Positions 48,105-57,372 of a stretch of 64,000 nucleotides of DNA are shown here, piece by piece. A program made the translations under genes and the position numbers. Source of the DNA: Muribaculaceae bacterium (GTDB lineage: Bacteria; Bacteroidota; Bacteroidia; Bacteroidales; Muribaculaceae). The DNA is taken from the NCBI GenBank assembly GCA_022509085.1, contig JAFLTW010000004.1:62001-126000 (forward strand). The letters run 5' to 3'. The notes beneath the pieces were generated by a model. That model was not told the DNA's origin. It searched no databases and was given only the letters and a program-made list of their open reading frames with translations. The stretch's first letter is position 1; every line of letters starts with the position of its first letter.

Positions 48105-50975
48105 TTGAAACGATACGTAGTCCACATATTCATCACCCTGCTCGCCATCGGCCTCGCCATAGCGGGCAGTTCGGGTGGTCCGGAACTCCGGAGCGCCCCA
48201 GAGGGTGACGCGCAGGACAGTATCGCCACCATCCTCCCCTACCCGGCCGACAGCCTCGCTCCCGACTCCCTGCGCAGGCAGATGCTTGAGGCTGTGGAGA
48301 CCATCGACGACACCCTCGACAGCATAGAGAGTGCCGTGGAAGACCGCCTCGACTCCCTGCAGGCCGGTCGCAGCCGTATATCCAAGATTGACCGCAAGAA
48401 CTCCGACATCAACTCTACGGTAACGTTCAAGGCCTCCGACTCGCTCGTGCTCGTAGGGCGCAACAACGCCTTCCTTTACGGCGAGGGAGAGGTGGACTAC
48501 GGAGAATTCAACCTCAACTCGCAAAACATATCGATGGACCTCGACAATTCCACCGTCTACGCCTCCGGCGTGAGAGACTCGATTGGCGAGCTCCACGGCA
48601 ACCCCGTGTTCAAAGACAAAAGCGGCGAGTACGAAAGCGAGACGATGAGCTACAACTTCAAGACGGAGAAAGGCTACATCACCAATATCGTGACCCAACA
48701 GGGAGAGGGATATCTTACGGGCGGCGCAACCAAGAAGAACGCCGACGGATCATACTTCCTGGAAAACGGTCGCTACACCACCTGCGACGACCACGATCAC
48801 CCACACTTTTACTTCAACATCACCAAAGGGAAGATGCGGCCGGGCAAAGACGTCGTGACCGGGCCGGCCTATATGGTGCTCGCCGACGTGCCGCTGCCGC
48901 TGGCACTCCCCTTCGGCTACTTTCCCTTCTCGAAAAACTACTCCAGCGGCATCATCTTCCCTTCGTTTGGCGAAGACTACAACCGCGGCTTCTTTATGCG
49001 CAACGGCGGCTACTACTTCGCCTTCAGCGACTACGTGGACCTTGCGCTGACGGGCGAGATCTACACCAAGGGGTCTTGGGGGGTCACGGGGCAGTCTACC
49101 TACGTGAAACGCTACCGTTTCCGGGGTAACTTCAACATCTCATACCTTACGACTGTGACAGGCGACAAGGGAACTCCCGACTACTCCAAGCAGACCAACT
49201 TCCAGGTGATCTGGAGTCACACGCAAGACACCAAGGCCAACCCCAATCTCTCCTTCTCTGCCTCCGTCAACTTCACCACCTCAGGCTACACGCGCAACGA
49301 CCTCAACTCATACTACAGCTCGGCCTTCACCGAAAACACCAAATCATCTACCGTAAGCCTCGGCTACCGGTTTCCCGGCACGAAATGGGCCATCGCCGCC
49401 ACGGCCAACATAGCCCAGAGGACACAAGACTCCACCCTTGCCGTCTCCTTCCCCAACATCAACATCACCATGTCGCAGACGGCCCCCTTCAAGCGCAAGC
49501 GGTCAGTGGGAGGAGAGAGATGGTATGAGAAGATAAGAATGAGCTACTCCGGCCAGTTTCAGAACTCCCTCACCGCACAGCAGAACGAATTCTTCAAGAA
49601 GAGCCTGATCAAGGACTGGCGTAACGGCATGAAGCACTCCGTGCCCATATCAGCCACCTTCTCCCTCTTCAAATACGTCAACATCTCGCCCTCCGTCACC
49701 CTCAACGACAGGATGTACACCTCAAAGATAAAGCGCGATTGGGACCCCAACGCTCAGACCGAGGTTGCCGACACAGTCTACGGCTTCTACAACGTCTTCG
49801 ACTTCAATGCCGCAATCTCGCTCGACACCAAGATCTACGGCTTCTGGAAACCGATGAAATTCCTGGGCGACAAGGTGCAGATGATACGCCATGTGCTCAC
49901 ACCCACTGTCTCCTTCTCATGGGCACCCGATTTCGGAGCACCCGGCTGGGGCTACTACGGTTCCTACAGCTACACCAACGCCAACGGCCAGGAAGTGACC
50001 CGCGACTACAGCTACTTCCAGCACGGCCTCTTCGGCACTCCCTCGCGCGGCAAGACCGGCATACTCTCCGTCAACCTTGCCAACAACCTCGAGATGAAAG
50101 TGAAAAGCGAGAGCGATTCAACCGGGGTGAAGAAAATCTCGCTCATCGAGAACTTCTCGATCGGCCAGAGCTACAACTTCGCCGCCGACTCACTCAACTG
50201 GAGCAACCTCAACACAAGCATCATGCTCAGGCTTGTGAAAAACTTCAACCTCTCGCTCTCTGCCACCTGGGATCCCTATATCTACCGCCTCAACGCCAAC
50301 GGTTCGCCCGTGAGGGTCAACATCCCCCGCTGGAAGGCTGGCAAAGGATGGGTGAAGCTCTCATCCACGGGCACATCGTTCTCCTACACTTTCAACAACG
50401 ATACCTTCCGCAAGAAAAAGAAAGAAGACACCGGGACTCCCACAGGCACGGACACCGACTTTCCCGACGAAGACTACCCCTTTGGCGAGACACCCGGAGA
50501 ATTCCCCGACGGAGTGCAGGAAAACTCCGAAGACTTCTCCCTGCGCGCCGAGGAGCGACGGCAACGGAAGCGACAGGTAGACAACAGCTCCGACGCCGAC
50601 GGCTACTCCAAATGGGAATGCCCATGGAGCCTTACGCTCAACTACTCCGTAAGCTACGGTTACGGCGACTTCGACTACGACAAGATGGACTATCGGGGCA
50701 AATTCTTCCAGAACCTCTCCATCTCGGGCAATATCCGGCCCACGAAAAACTGGAGTTTCACGGCTTCGATGTCTTACAACTTCGACACCAAGAAGATAGC
50801 TTACATGAACTGCTCGATAACGCGCGACCTCCACTGCTTCACGATGACGGCATCGTTCGTGCCCGTCGGGCCGTATAAATCCTACACCTTCCACATCGCC
50901 GTGAAATCCTCCCTGCTCAAAGACCTCAAGTATGACAAGCGCTCCTCCAGCTCCAACGGTATCCAGTGGTATTAA
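48105..50975 (+). CDS. LPS-assembly protein LptD-like outer-membrane barrel
   Basis: A 956-residue protein starting at a TTG, with a signal peptide (MKRYVVHIFITLLAIGLAIAG). Residues ~100-230 form an OstA-like beta-jellyroll (TVTFKASDSLVLVGRNNAFLYGEGEVDYGEFNLNSQNISMD, then GYITNIVTQQGEGYLTGG and YFLENGRYTTCDDHDHPHFYF). The conserved LPLALPFGYFP and SGIIFPSFGED segments lead into a barrel of alternating aromatic strands. An acidic insertion (about 770-830) precedes the last strands. It would insert LPS in the outer membrane. The Cys residues in TTCDDHD may take part in a disulfide. Confidence 0.9.
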   Translation: MKRYVVHIFITLLAIGLAIAGSSGGPELRSAPEGDAQDSIATILPYPADSLAPDSLRRQMLEAVETIDDTLDSIESAVEDRLDSLQAGRSRISKIDRKNSDINSTVTFKASDSLVLVGRNNAFLYGEGEVDYGEFNLNSQNISMDLDNSTVYASGVRDSIGELHGNPVFKDKSGEYESETMSYNFKTEKGYITNIVTQQGEGYLTGGATKKNADGSYFLENGRYTTCDDHDHPHFYFNITKGKMRPGKDVVTGPAYMVLADVPLPLALPFGYFPFSKNYSSGIIFPSFGEDYNRGFFMRNGGYYFAFSDYVDLALTGEIYTKGSWGVTGQSTYVKRYRFRGNFNISYLTTVTGDKGTPDYSKQTNFQVIWSHTQDTKANPNLSFSASVNFTTSGYTRNDLNSYYSSAFTENTKSSTVSLGYRFPGTKWAIAATANIAQRTQDSTLAVSFPNINITMSQTAPFKRKRSVGGERWYEKIRMSYSGQFQNSLTAQQNEFFKKSLIKDWRNGMKHSVPISATFSLFKYVNISPSVTLNDRMYTSKIKRDWDPNAQTEVADTVYGFYNVFDFNAAISLDTKIYGFWKPMKFLGDKVQMIRHVLTPTVSFSWAPDFGAPGWGYYGSYSYTNANGQEVTRDYSYFQHGLFGTPSRGKTGILSVNLANNLEMKVKSESDSTGVKKISLIENFSIGQSYNFAADSLNWSNLNTSIMLRLVKNFNLSLSATWDPYIYRLNANGSPVRVNIPRWKAGKGWVKLSSTGTSFSYTFNNDTFRKKKKEDTGTPTGTDTDFPDEDYPFGETPGEFPDGVQENSEDFSLRAEERRQRKRQVDNSSDADGYSKWECPWSLTLNYSVSYGYGDFDYDKMDYRGKFFQNLSISGNIRPTKNWSFTASMSYNFDTKKIAYMNCSITRDLHCFTMTASFVPVGPYKSYTFHIAVKSSLLKDLKYDKRSSSSNGIQWY

Positions 50976-50979
50976 GGAG

Positions 50980-50998
50980 GAGAAAAGGCTTCTCCTTA
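50980..50998 (+). terminator. hairpin after the LptD-like gene
   Basis: AGGAGAA (50980-50986) pairs with TTCTCCT (50992-50998) over a 5-base loop, starting 5 bases past the stop, followed by TATTATTAT. A weak but well-placed intrinsic terminator. Confidence 0.6.
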
Positions 50999-51089
50999 TT
51001 ATTATAGAGGGATTATCATAGAGGGATGGCTGGAAAGGATTCTGAAGCTTAGAAAGTGGGAAAGGTAAAAGTTAAAAGGGGAATTAAAA

Positions 51090-51121
51090 TTTGGTAATTT
51101 GGAAATTATGCATTAATTTTG
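51090..51121 (+). promoter_or_regulatory. consensus promoter for the secreted protein at 51175
   Basis: TTTG (51090-51093), exactly 20 bases, TAATTTTG (51114-51121). Predicted start near 51128, with an A/T-rich leader of about 47 bases. Confidence 0.82.
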
Positions 51122-51174
51122 TTGGGAAATAAATAAAAATGCAATAATATCTCTGACCTTTATAAATAATTATT

Positions 51175-52908
51175 ATGAAAAAATCATTACTATTTTTATC
51201 AGCGGTATCGATGTTTGCCGTGAATGCGGCGGCCGATGCCCCCTCAGAAATGTACGACCAGGACGTGGTCGGTATCTCGTCCAACGGACGCTGGACCGCA
51301 GCCGACATCTCGGAGGGCGCCGTGGTGATCACAGACCGTGAAACCGGGGAGGAATGGGTTTATTACGGTGATGGCGGCCTTCGTTATTATGATATAAGCC
51401 CCCGTAAAGCCGTTTCCGACAACGGTATTGTAGTAGGTTCGACTTCCACCTCCAACGGCGCATACTGGGAAAACGGCGTTTGGACCGTTTTAAAGACCCC
51501 CAACCCCCAATGGATAATGAACGCCAAGAGCATCACACCCGACGGCAGTGTGATTTGCGGCGGCATTGGCGGCGATGAATTCAGCGTCTACGCCGAAAAC
51601 ATCATGCTCCTGCCGGCCATTTGGCACAGGCTGCCTCAGGGTGGGTACGATGACCCTGTGGCGCTCCCCCACCCCGAACTCGACCTGACGGGAAGAGTGC
51701 CTCAATATGTCACCGCCATCTCGATAAGCGACGACGGCAAGACCGTAGCCGGACAAATCCGCGACTACTACGGCCTCAAGATGGAGCCCGTGATCTACAA
51801 ATGCGACGATTCCGGCAACTGGACCTACACCCGTCCCGCACAGGACCTTCTGAATCCCCGCAACATAAAATTCCCGCACTGGCCCGGTGAGCTCGCCGAC
51901 GAATACATGATGCCCGTACAGGAGCAGTATATGACTGACGCCCAGATTGAAGCTTTCACAGTCGCCTATGAGAACTATATCTACGGAGGATATCAGGGAC
52001 GCGAGCCGCAGTATGAAGACTTCATGACCCCCGAGGCCATTGAGGCCTACAACAAGGCTTATAAGGAATATATGGATGTTTACGTGCCTTGGGAAAGGGA
52101 ATTCAACGCCTTCATGGAGAGCTATTACGATTATGCCGACTCCGGCGCTCAGTTCGTATTCAACAGCGGATTGCTGACCCCCGACGGCAAATATTTCGTC
52201 TCCAACGCCACGATAGCCGGCCGCGGCTACGCTATCGTGATAATCGACACCGAGACCGGGGAATACAGTATTTTCAACGGCAACCGCTCCGTGCAGTTCG
52301 ACTACATCACTGCCGACTATTCAATCCTCGGCCATACGGGAGCACTCGGCTCCGACACGGGTTCGCCGCAAGGCTACATCTTCCCGCAGATGCAGACGCA
52401 GGCCGTAGCCATCGAAGACTATATCGCGCAGAAAAATTCATTCCTTGGCCAATGGATGGAAGACAACCTCGTGCATGAGGTAATAATGGGACTTGGCTCC
52501 ACCAGCATCTACGACACCCGCGAAATGCTCTGCACGGGTGCCCTCGCCGGTACGCCCGACCTTACCTACATCGTCTTCAGGAACAGCACATGGTCTTGGG
52601 ACGACTGGACAGGCCCGATGGGCTCCATCTCCTACGTGCTCCCCATGGACTGGGACGGAGTTGAGGAGAGCGGTGTTGAGGAGATTGCCGAGAGCGCCCC
52701 GGCTGCTATAAGCGTAGAAAATGGCGGTCTGATCCGCGTGGAGGGCGACTATGCTACACTCGACATCTACGATATCGCCGGCACGAAGGTATTCACGGCC
52801 CTCAATCCCAAAGGCAGCGTTGCCACCGGACTTTCGGGAGGCCTCTACATAATAAAAGCTGCCACCGCAAGCGGTGACAGCCAGACACTCAAAGTAAGGA
52901 TCAGATAA
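51175..52908 (+). CDS. secreted protein with T9SS-type sorting tail
   Basis: A 577-residue protein with a signal peptide (MKKSLLFLSAVSMFAVNAAA). The body has HAF-repeat or propeller-like motifs about displayed or hidden state: VVGISSNGRWTAADIS, KAVSDNGIVVGSTSTSNGAYWENG, SITPDGSVICGG and AISISDDGKTVAGQIRDYYG, which look like repeated strands of a beta-propeller. The C-terminal ~75 residues (DYATLDIYDIAGTKVF, SGGLYIIKAATASGDSQTLKVRIR) fit a type IX secretion type A sorting domain. Predicted surface-exposed or secreted; ligand unknown. Its stop overlaps the convergent gene by 8 bases. Confidence 0.85.
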   Translation: MKKSLLFLSAVSMFAVNAAADAPSEMYDQDVVGISSNGRWTAADISEGAVVITDRETGEEWVYYGDGGLRYYDISPRKAVSDNGIVVGSTSTSNGAYWENGVWTVLKTPNPQWIMNAKSITPDGSVICGGIGGDEFSVYAENIMLLPAIWHRLPQGGYDDPVALPHPELDLTGRVPQYVTAISISDDGKTVAGQIRDYYGLKMEPVIYKCDDSGNWTYTRPAQDLLNPRNIKFPHWPGELADEYMMPVQEQYMTDAQIEAFTVAYENYIYGGYQGREPQYEDFMTPEAIEAYNKAYKEYMDVYVPWEREFNAFMESYYDYADSGAQFVFNSGLLTPDGKYFVSNATIAGRGYAIVIIDTETGEYSIFNGNRSVQFDYITADYSILGHTGALGSDTGSPQGYIFPQMQTQAVAIEDYIAQKNSFLGQWMEDNLVHEVIMGLGSTSIYDTREMLCTGALAGTPDLTYIVFRNSTWSWDDWTGPMGSISYVLPMDWDGVEESGVEEIAESAPAAISVENGGLIRVEGDYATLDIYDIAGTKVFTALNPKGSVATGLSGGLYIIKAATASGDSQTLKVRIR

Positions 52909-54781
52909 CGACCTTTCTGACCGTGACATTGCCCGCGGCGTCAGCCACGCGCACCACATACATTCCGGCGTTGAGACCCACGGTCTCGGCGCCGGATGCT
53001 TTTGCAGCCAGCTGGCCGTCGAGGGTATAGACTGAACAGTCAGCGTATTCGCCTTCAATCTTAAGACCTCCGCGCAGCGGAAGAATGCGCACGTCAGATT
53101 CAGCAACCTTGCCTACCGATGTGTAATCGAACATGTGGAATTTCGCAGCGTTGGAGATCTCACCGGTCTTACCATTAAGTAGCAGAACGATGATGTCGCT
53201 CTTGTCAATGTCGTTGATGTAGGCAGTGCGAAGGGTCGTGGCATAGGTGTACTCCTTATCCGCTTCGAAACTGGCAGGAAGACTCTCGGCAATCCCGTCG
53301 CAGTCTTTGATTATGCGTGCCACCTCATCGAAATACCAGTTGACATACGCTCCCTTTTTCTCCCAACCGCCGTAGTCGGCATTAAGACCCGAGAAATAAT
53401 TGGTCTGAGTGTACGGACCCAAATGATCTTCGGTAGCAACGAATGCCAGACGGAAATCGTCGCCCTCGTAAGGCAGCTTAAACCTTACGGTCGCCTCCAC
53501 GTTCATCTCGCGCGGAGTGGCGGGGTCGTAAGAGGCTTTTACATCAATATCGGCAAAAGACTCCACATCTTTTGTCTCGTTATAATAAGCCTCAAGCTCG
53601 GCCTTCGATGGCATCATGATCTTTGACCGGTTCACGATACATCCCGGAAATCCGTAAGGCTCGTATTCCTGAAGGAAACTCATATAGGAGGAAACCTGCA
53701 TCTCGTCGCCCTGATGCACCGCGATGCCGATAAAGCCGTCGTCGCCATACTTCTCCTTCATATAGTCCATACCTACGATTCCCAACGGACAGTTGCCGCA
53801 CCATGTGCCTGTCCATTCCTCCACTACAAAGGCTTTCTTATAGCCGTCTTTTACACAGCTTAGCCAGCCTGTTATCTCACTTGACTCCGTCTTTTCGGCT
53901 GCCTCTCCGTTGACACTGCCTACGGAGATGTTCAGAGGCAAATTGATGCCCTCTTCATCGGTAGATATGCCTTCGATGACAAACTGGGCCGACGCCCCCT
54001 GAGCGAGCGGTTCGGGCATCCTGAATGTAGCTGTGGCGTTCTGGCCGTTGCCCACCGTATAATTCAGCATAAACTCATTCGCCACAACCGAACCGTTGTT
54101 GGAGACGATGGCTTTGGCGGGAAATTTCTGTCCGGGCCTTACGTTGCTTGCCATTTCGAGTTCCGAAAGAGCCAGATTATATTTCGGCAGATTGTCACCC
54201 TCAATCACGAGCTGTATGCAGACAGAACCATAGGCGGCTCCAATATGGTCCCACACTCCTCCATATGATACATTGTCAGCCATACGGTTGGCGGTGGGCA
54301 CGTCGTCTATGCCGATGGGATAGTCTCCCTGATTGGCGCGTACCTGATAACCCGCATAGAAACCGTTGCCGTCAATTGTGAAGGGAGTGGTGAGTTCTAT
54401 CTCGTTCCATCCTTCCTGCACGGTAATCGGAGCATCCTGCGAATACGACGGGTTGTCCATCAACGTACGCGAGAAATAGACAGTCAGCTGGCGAGCCGAC
54501 ATCCTGCCTACGCCAATTCTCACACGCGTAACCTTGGCACCCTTCCAAGTGGCCGCTGTAGAGGCTGGTACCTGAATGGCGGCCTTATATGTCCCGGCAC
54601 CCTGAGTAAGCGCACTCGAATAACCCTTGCAGTAACCGAATACCAGGAATTCGTCGGCAGAGGCAGCGGCAGTAGTGCTGCGCACCTGCGACCGGGAATT
54701 ACGAATCCAGGACGCTGAATGAGCCATTGACGACACTGCAAACGAGGACACAATGGCTAAAAACAATAAAATTTTCTTCAT
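52901..54781 (-). CDS. Omp28-like thioredoxin-fold surface protein with sorting tail
   Basis: A 626-residue protein with a signal peptide (MKKILLFLAIVSSFAVSSMA). The N-terminal 200 residues form a beta-sandwich, followed by an Ig/CARDB-like region (RPGQKFPAKAIVSNNGSVVANEFMLNYTVGNG). Around residue 320, VVEEWTGTWCGNCPLGIVGMDYMKEKYGD gives a thioredoxin-like CGNC site, as in Omp28-related proteins. The end (DCSVYTLDGQLAAK, GLNAGMYVVRVADAAGNVTVRKVVI) is a T9SS type A tail. It may be a surface disulfide or adhesin protein; the redox role is not proven. Confidence 0.85.
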   Translation of the reverse strand: MKKILLFLAIVSSFAVSSMAHSASWIRNSRSQVRSTTAAASADEFLVFGYCKGYSSALTQGAGTYKAAIQVPASTAATWKGAKVTRVRIGVGRMSARQLTVYFSRTLMDNPSYSQDAPITVQEGWNEIELTTPFTIDGNGFYAGYQVRANQGDYPIGIDDVPTANRMADNVSYGGVWDHIGAAYGSVCIQLVIEGDNLPKYNLALSELEMASNVRPGQKFPAKAIVSNNGSVVANEFMLNYTVGNGQNATATFRMPEPLAQGASAQFVIEGISTDEEGINLPLNISVGSVNGEAAEKTESSEITGWLSCVKDGYKKAFVVEEWTGTWCGNCPLGIVGMDYMKEKYGDDGFIGIAVHQGDEMQVSSYMSFLQEYEPYGFPGCIVNRSKIMMPSKAELEAYYNETKDVESFADIDVKASYDPATPREMNVEATVRFKLPYEGDDFRLAFVATEDHLGPYTQTNYFSGLNADYGGWEKKGAYVNWYFDEVARIIKDCDGIAESLPASFEADKEYTYATTLRTAYINDIDKSDIIVLLLNGKTGEISNAAKFHMFDYTSVGKVAESDVRILPLRGGLKIEGEYADCSVYTLDGQLAAKASGAETVGLNAGMYVVRVADAAGNVTVRKVVI

Positions 54782-54810
54782 AAAAGGTCAGATTAGAAAT
54801 TATTTTCCTA

Positions 54811-54842
54811 CAAATATATAATTAATTGCCCGAAATAGCAAA
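54811..54842 (-). promoter_or_regulatory. consensus promoter of the Omp28-like gene
   Basis: TTTG (54842-54839), 20 bases, TATATTTG (54818-54811) on the minus strand; predicted start near 54804, a leader of about 23 bases. Confidence 0.78.
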
Positions 54843-54862
54843 TATTATCAGAAAAACACAAC

Positions 54863-55588
54863 TTATCTGGCAAGTGCGTTATCTATCTGGTCAGCAATCT
54901 GCACCATACCGCGGCTGTCGGGATGAAGCGACATCTTTTCGATATCATGCAGTTGAACATACCCCACACCATAATGATCCGCTATCTTGACAGTGGATTC
55001 CTTCACATCTTCAGAGATCTCATCGTTGATGATCACAAGAACCTCCGCCTCCGGATAGCGCTCCTTCAGGTTAGACACCACGTATGCCGCAGCCGGGCGG
55101 TAGGAATAGAGGTCGGCGTCGGACCAACCGCTCCATATGTAATCACCCAACGGCGCCTCCGCCCATGCGTCGTTGGTGCCACCAAATAGGAAAATAATGT
55201 CGGGATTGCCGAGTCGCCCCACACGTGTGGCGAAAGAGCGGTCGGAATAGTCGGCTCCGCCGTAGCCCGTATTGCACACCGTTGCGCCGCTGTAGGAGTC
55301 GTTGGCTTCCAGTTCATAGCCGTGGCGGTCAATGTAGATCTGCCACCACGTCTGTTCCGGACGCGTCACGTCAGTGGGGCGCCCTTCCTTGGGAACCGGT
55401 TTATACCATGCGATGTAGCCTTCGGGAATAAAGCCCTCGAATGTGGAATAGGAATCGCCGAGAATCGACACCCTCTTGGGAGTCGCAGCGGCTTCTTCGA
55501 CGTTGGGCACGGAAGTTGTGGAATTCTGTGCGCAGGCTGAGAAAGCCACGAGCACACATGCCGAAAATATAGATATTATTGACTTCAT
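54863..55588 (-). CDS. SGNH/GDSL hydrolase lipoprotein
   Basis: A 241-residue lipoprotein (AFSAC, Cys19). Block I is RVSILGDSYSTFEGF with the catalytic serine of GDS. A glycine oxyanion position lies in the YGGADYSDRSF region, and block III is FLFGGTNDAW. The C-terminal catalytic dyad is SLHPDSRGM, in the order H-x-D rather than the usual D-x-x-H, so the exact acid is uncertain. It would deacylate carbohydrate or lipid esters in the periplasm or on the surface. The start is the ATG at 55588; the in-frame extension to 55774 belongs to the divergent gene's antisense. Confidence 0.85.
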   Translation of the reverse strand: MKSIISIFSACVLVAFSACAQNSTTSVPNVEEAAATPKRVSILGDSYSTFEGFIPEGYIAWYKPVPKEGRPTDVTRPEQTWWQIYIDRHGYELEANDSYSGATVCNTGYGGADYSDRSFATRVGRLGNPDIIFLFGGTNDAWAEAPLGDYIWSGWSDADLYSYRPAAAYVVSNLKERYPEAEVLVIINDEISEDVKESTVKIADHYGVGYVQLHDIEKMSLHPDSRGMVQIADQIDNALAR

Positions 55589-55589
55589 A

Positions 55590-55623
55590 ATTGCATATAT
55601 TTTTCGTAAAATTAGTAATTTTG
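55590..55623 (+). promoter_or_regulatory. probable promoter of the pseudouridine synthase gene
   Basis: ATTG (55590-55593), 22 bases, TAATTTTG (55616-55623). The -7 box is perfect, the spacer slightly long. Predicted start near 55630, only about 14 bases before the ATG at 55644. Confidence 0.55.
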
Positions 55624-55643
55624 CGATAAAGACCAAAAACAAG

Positions 55644-56552
55644 ATGAACAAAGAGAGAAACCGCGGCGCCTTCACGCCCGATAAGATAGCGATGAGGGTC
55701 AACAGAGCCGGGGAGGAAGTCAGGCTCATCGATTTCCTCGAGCAGACTTTTGCAGATGCCAAGCGCAACGACATAAAGAAATGGCTAAAATACGGCCACG
55801 TGAAGGCCGACGGACAGGTGACGAGCGCCTTCGACTATCCCCTTGCGCCCGGAGCAGAGGTGGAGCTCAACTTCAGCAGGCCTTTCGTGACCTTTCACCA
55901 CCACAGGCTCGAGCTCGTGTATGAAGACGACGACATCATCGTGGTCAACAAGGGCTACGGCCTGCTGTCGGTAGGCACCGGAGCGCCCTCCACGGGCAAA
56001 CCGGGCAAACCGCAGGAGACAGCCTACAACATATTGAAAGACTATGTTAAGGCCAAGAATCCGGCCAACAAGATATTTGTGGTGCATCGGCTCGACCGCC
56101 ACACCTCGGGCCTTATGATGTTTGCCAAATCGGCCGAGATGCAGGAAGCCATGCAGCACAACTGGAACAATATGGTGATCTCGCGCAAATACGTGGCTCT
56201 TGTAGAGGGCATCGTGGAGCAGGACGAAGGTGAGATAAGGAGCATGCTCGAGGAGAACAGTGCCTTCAAGGTGTACTCGAGCAAGGAGGGCACGGGGAAG
56301 ATGGCCGTGACGCGCTACAAGGTGTTGCGCCGATTTCAGGGCAACACGCTCGTGGAGTTCGAGCTCGACACGGGGCGCAAGAACCAGATAAGGGTTCACG
56401 CCTCCGACATGGGTCATCCAATAGTTGGCGACGTGAAATACGGCGGCCACGTGTCGCGTCTTCACCGTCTTGCGCTCCATGCGCAGACCTTGCGTTTTGC
56501 CCACCCGCGTACTCGCCGCGACATGCATTTCGTTTCAGACATTCCGTGGTAG
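55644..56552 (+). CDS. RluA-family pseudouridine synthase
   Basis: A 302-residue rRNA-modifying enzyme. An N-terminal S4-like domain (VRLIDFLEQTFADAKRNDIKKWLKYGHVKADGQ) precedes the catalytic domain with IFVVHRLDRHTSGLMMFAKS, whose Asp is the nucleophile, and ends with ELDTGRKNQIRVHASDMGHPIVGD and RLHRLALHAQTLRF. The start is the ATG at 55644; an in-frame extension upstream is antisense to the esterase signal peptide. It modifies uridines in 23S rRNA or tRNA; the exact site cannot be assigned. An AlkZ-like gene follows after 8 bases. Confidence 0.94.
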   Translation: MNKERNRGAFTPDKIAMRVNRAGEEVRLIDFLEQTFADAKRNDIKKWLKYGHVKADGQVTSAFDYPLAPGAEVELNFSRPFVTFHHHRLELVYEDDDIIVVNKGYGLLSVGTGAPSTGKPGKPQETAYNILKDYVKAKNPANKIFVVHRLDRHTSGLMMFAKSAEMQEAMQHNWNNMVISRKYVALVEGIVEQDEGEIRSMLEENSAFKVYSSKEGTGKMAVTRYKVLRRFQGNTLVEFELDTGRKNQIRVHASDMGHPIVGDVKYGGHVSRLHRLALHAQTLRFAHPRTRRDMHFVSDIPW

Positions 56553-56560
56553 TGGGAGCT

Positions 56561-57292
56561 ATGAGGATACTTACGATTGACGACCTTGAAGGGGCGGCGC
56601 TGAAGTATGGGCTTCTCCCCTTCTTCCGCAACAACATAAAGGGTTTCTCGATAGAGGAGATGACCCCGCCGGCGCTCATCTTCGGCGGCAACGACGATGA
56701 AGGGTGCTGGGAATGGAAAGGACCCGTGATAAGGCGTCGCACCACCATGTATGGCAAGTTCTTCCGGAGGAAGGCCGGCTTCGTAAGCCGTGAGCTGATA
56801 CCCTACTTCCTGAAGATGAGGCGCGATAGCGGAATTGTAACGCCGGGGTCGACCGATGAGATGATCTTCGACATCATCAGCATCAACGACCGCATGACAT
56901 CCACCGAGCTGAGGGAGACACTTATAGGCAAACCGAAAAGACGCACAGCCTACGACCTCCCGGAACTGGAGGCAACCTCGGATCCCGGCTTTAACCTAAC
57001 CTCAGAAAAGGGAGCCGGGAAGCCTTCGCGCCACACCCTTGAGGGGCCTTTGCAGCGTCTCCAGATGGGCGGCCACGTATGCATCTCCGACTTCCGCTAC
57101 AAGCAGACGCGCCGCGGGGAGCGCTACGGGTGGGGCGTGGCTGAATACTCAACGCCGGAAATGCTCTTCGAGAGCAGCGAGCTGCACACCGACCTTACGC
57201 CCGGGGAATGCCGCGACTATATCATAGAGTATGTAGGAAGCCGCTTTCCTTCCGCATCGGCCGATGGGATAGGCAGGCTGATAAGGATGTAG
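56561..57292 (+). CDS. AlkZ-like winged-helix protein
   Basis: A 243-residue cytosolic protein that resembles Bacteroidota proteins annotated AlkZ-related (HTH_42/YcaQ DNA glycosylase-like). Recognisable parts are FGGNDDEGCWEWKGPVIR, YGKFFRRKAGFVSRELIPYFLKMRR and the MTSTELRETLIGKPKRRTAYDLPELEA helix-turn-helix-like region. The Q-x-[QD] active-site motif of true AlkZ enzymes is not evident. The start is the ATG at 56561, preceded by GGGAG at the expected distance, rather than the GTG at 56546. It is probably cotranscribed with the pseudouridine synthase gene. Function is uncertain. Confidence 0.65.
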   Translation: MRILTIDDLEGAALKYGLLPFFRNNIKGFSIEEMTPPALIFGGNDDEGCWEWKGPVIRRRTTMYGKFFRRKAGFVSRELIPYFLKMRRDSGIVTPGSTDEMIFDIISINDRMTSTELRETLIGKPKRRTAYDLPELEATSDPGFNLTSEKGAGKPSRHTLEGPLQRLQMGGHVCISDFRYKQTRRGERYGWGVAEYSTPEMLFESSELHTDLTPGECRDYIIEYVGSRFPSASADGIGRLIRM

Positions 57293-57320
57293 GCAAAGCC
57301 ACCGTAATTGCACAAGAATA

Positions 57321-57352
57321 GCGGACCGCGCCAGGAGACTGACGCGGTCCGT
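57321..57352. terminator. bidirectional hairpin terminator
   Basis: CGGACCGCG (57322-57330) and CGCGGTCCG (57343-57351) form a perfect stem, extended by a G-T pair, between convergent genes ending at 57292 and 57373. On the plus strand it is followed by AATAGTTTT. Confidence 0.75.
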
Positions 57353-57372
57353 AATAGTTTTCTTGGAGGTTC

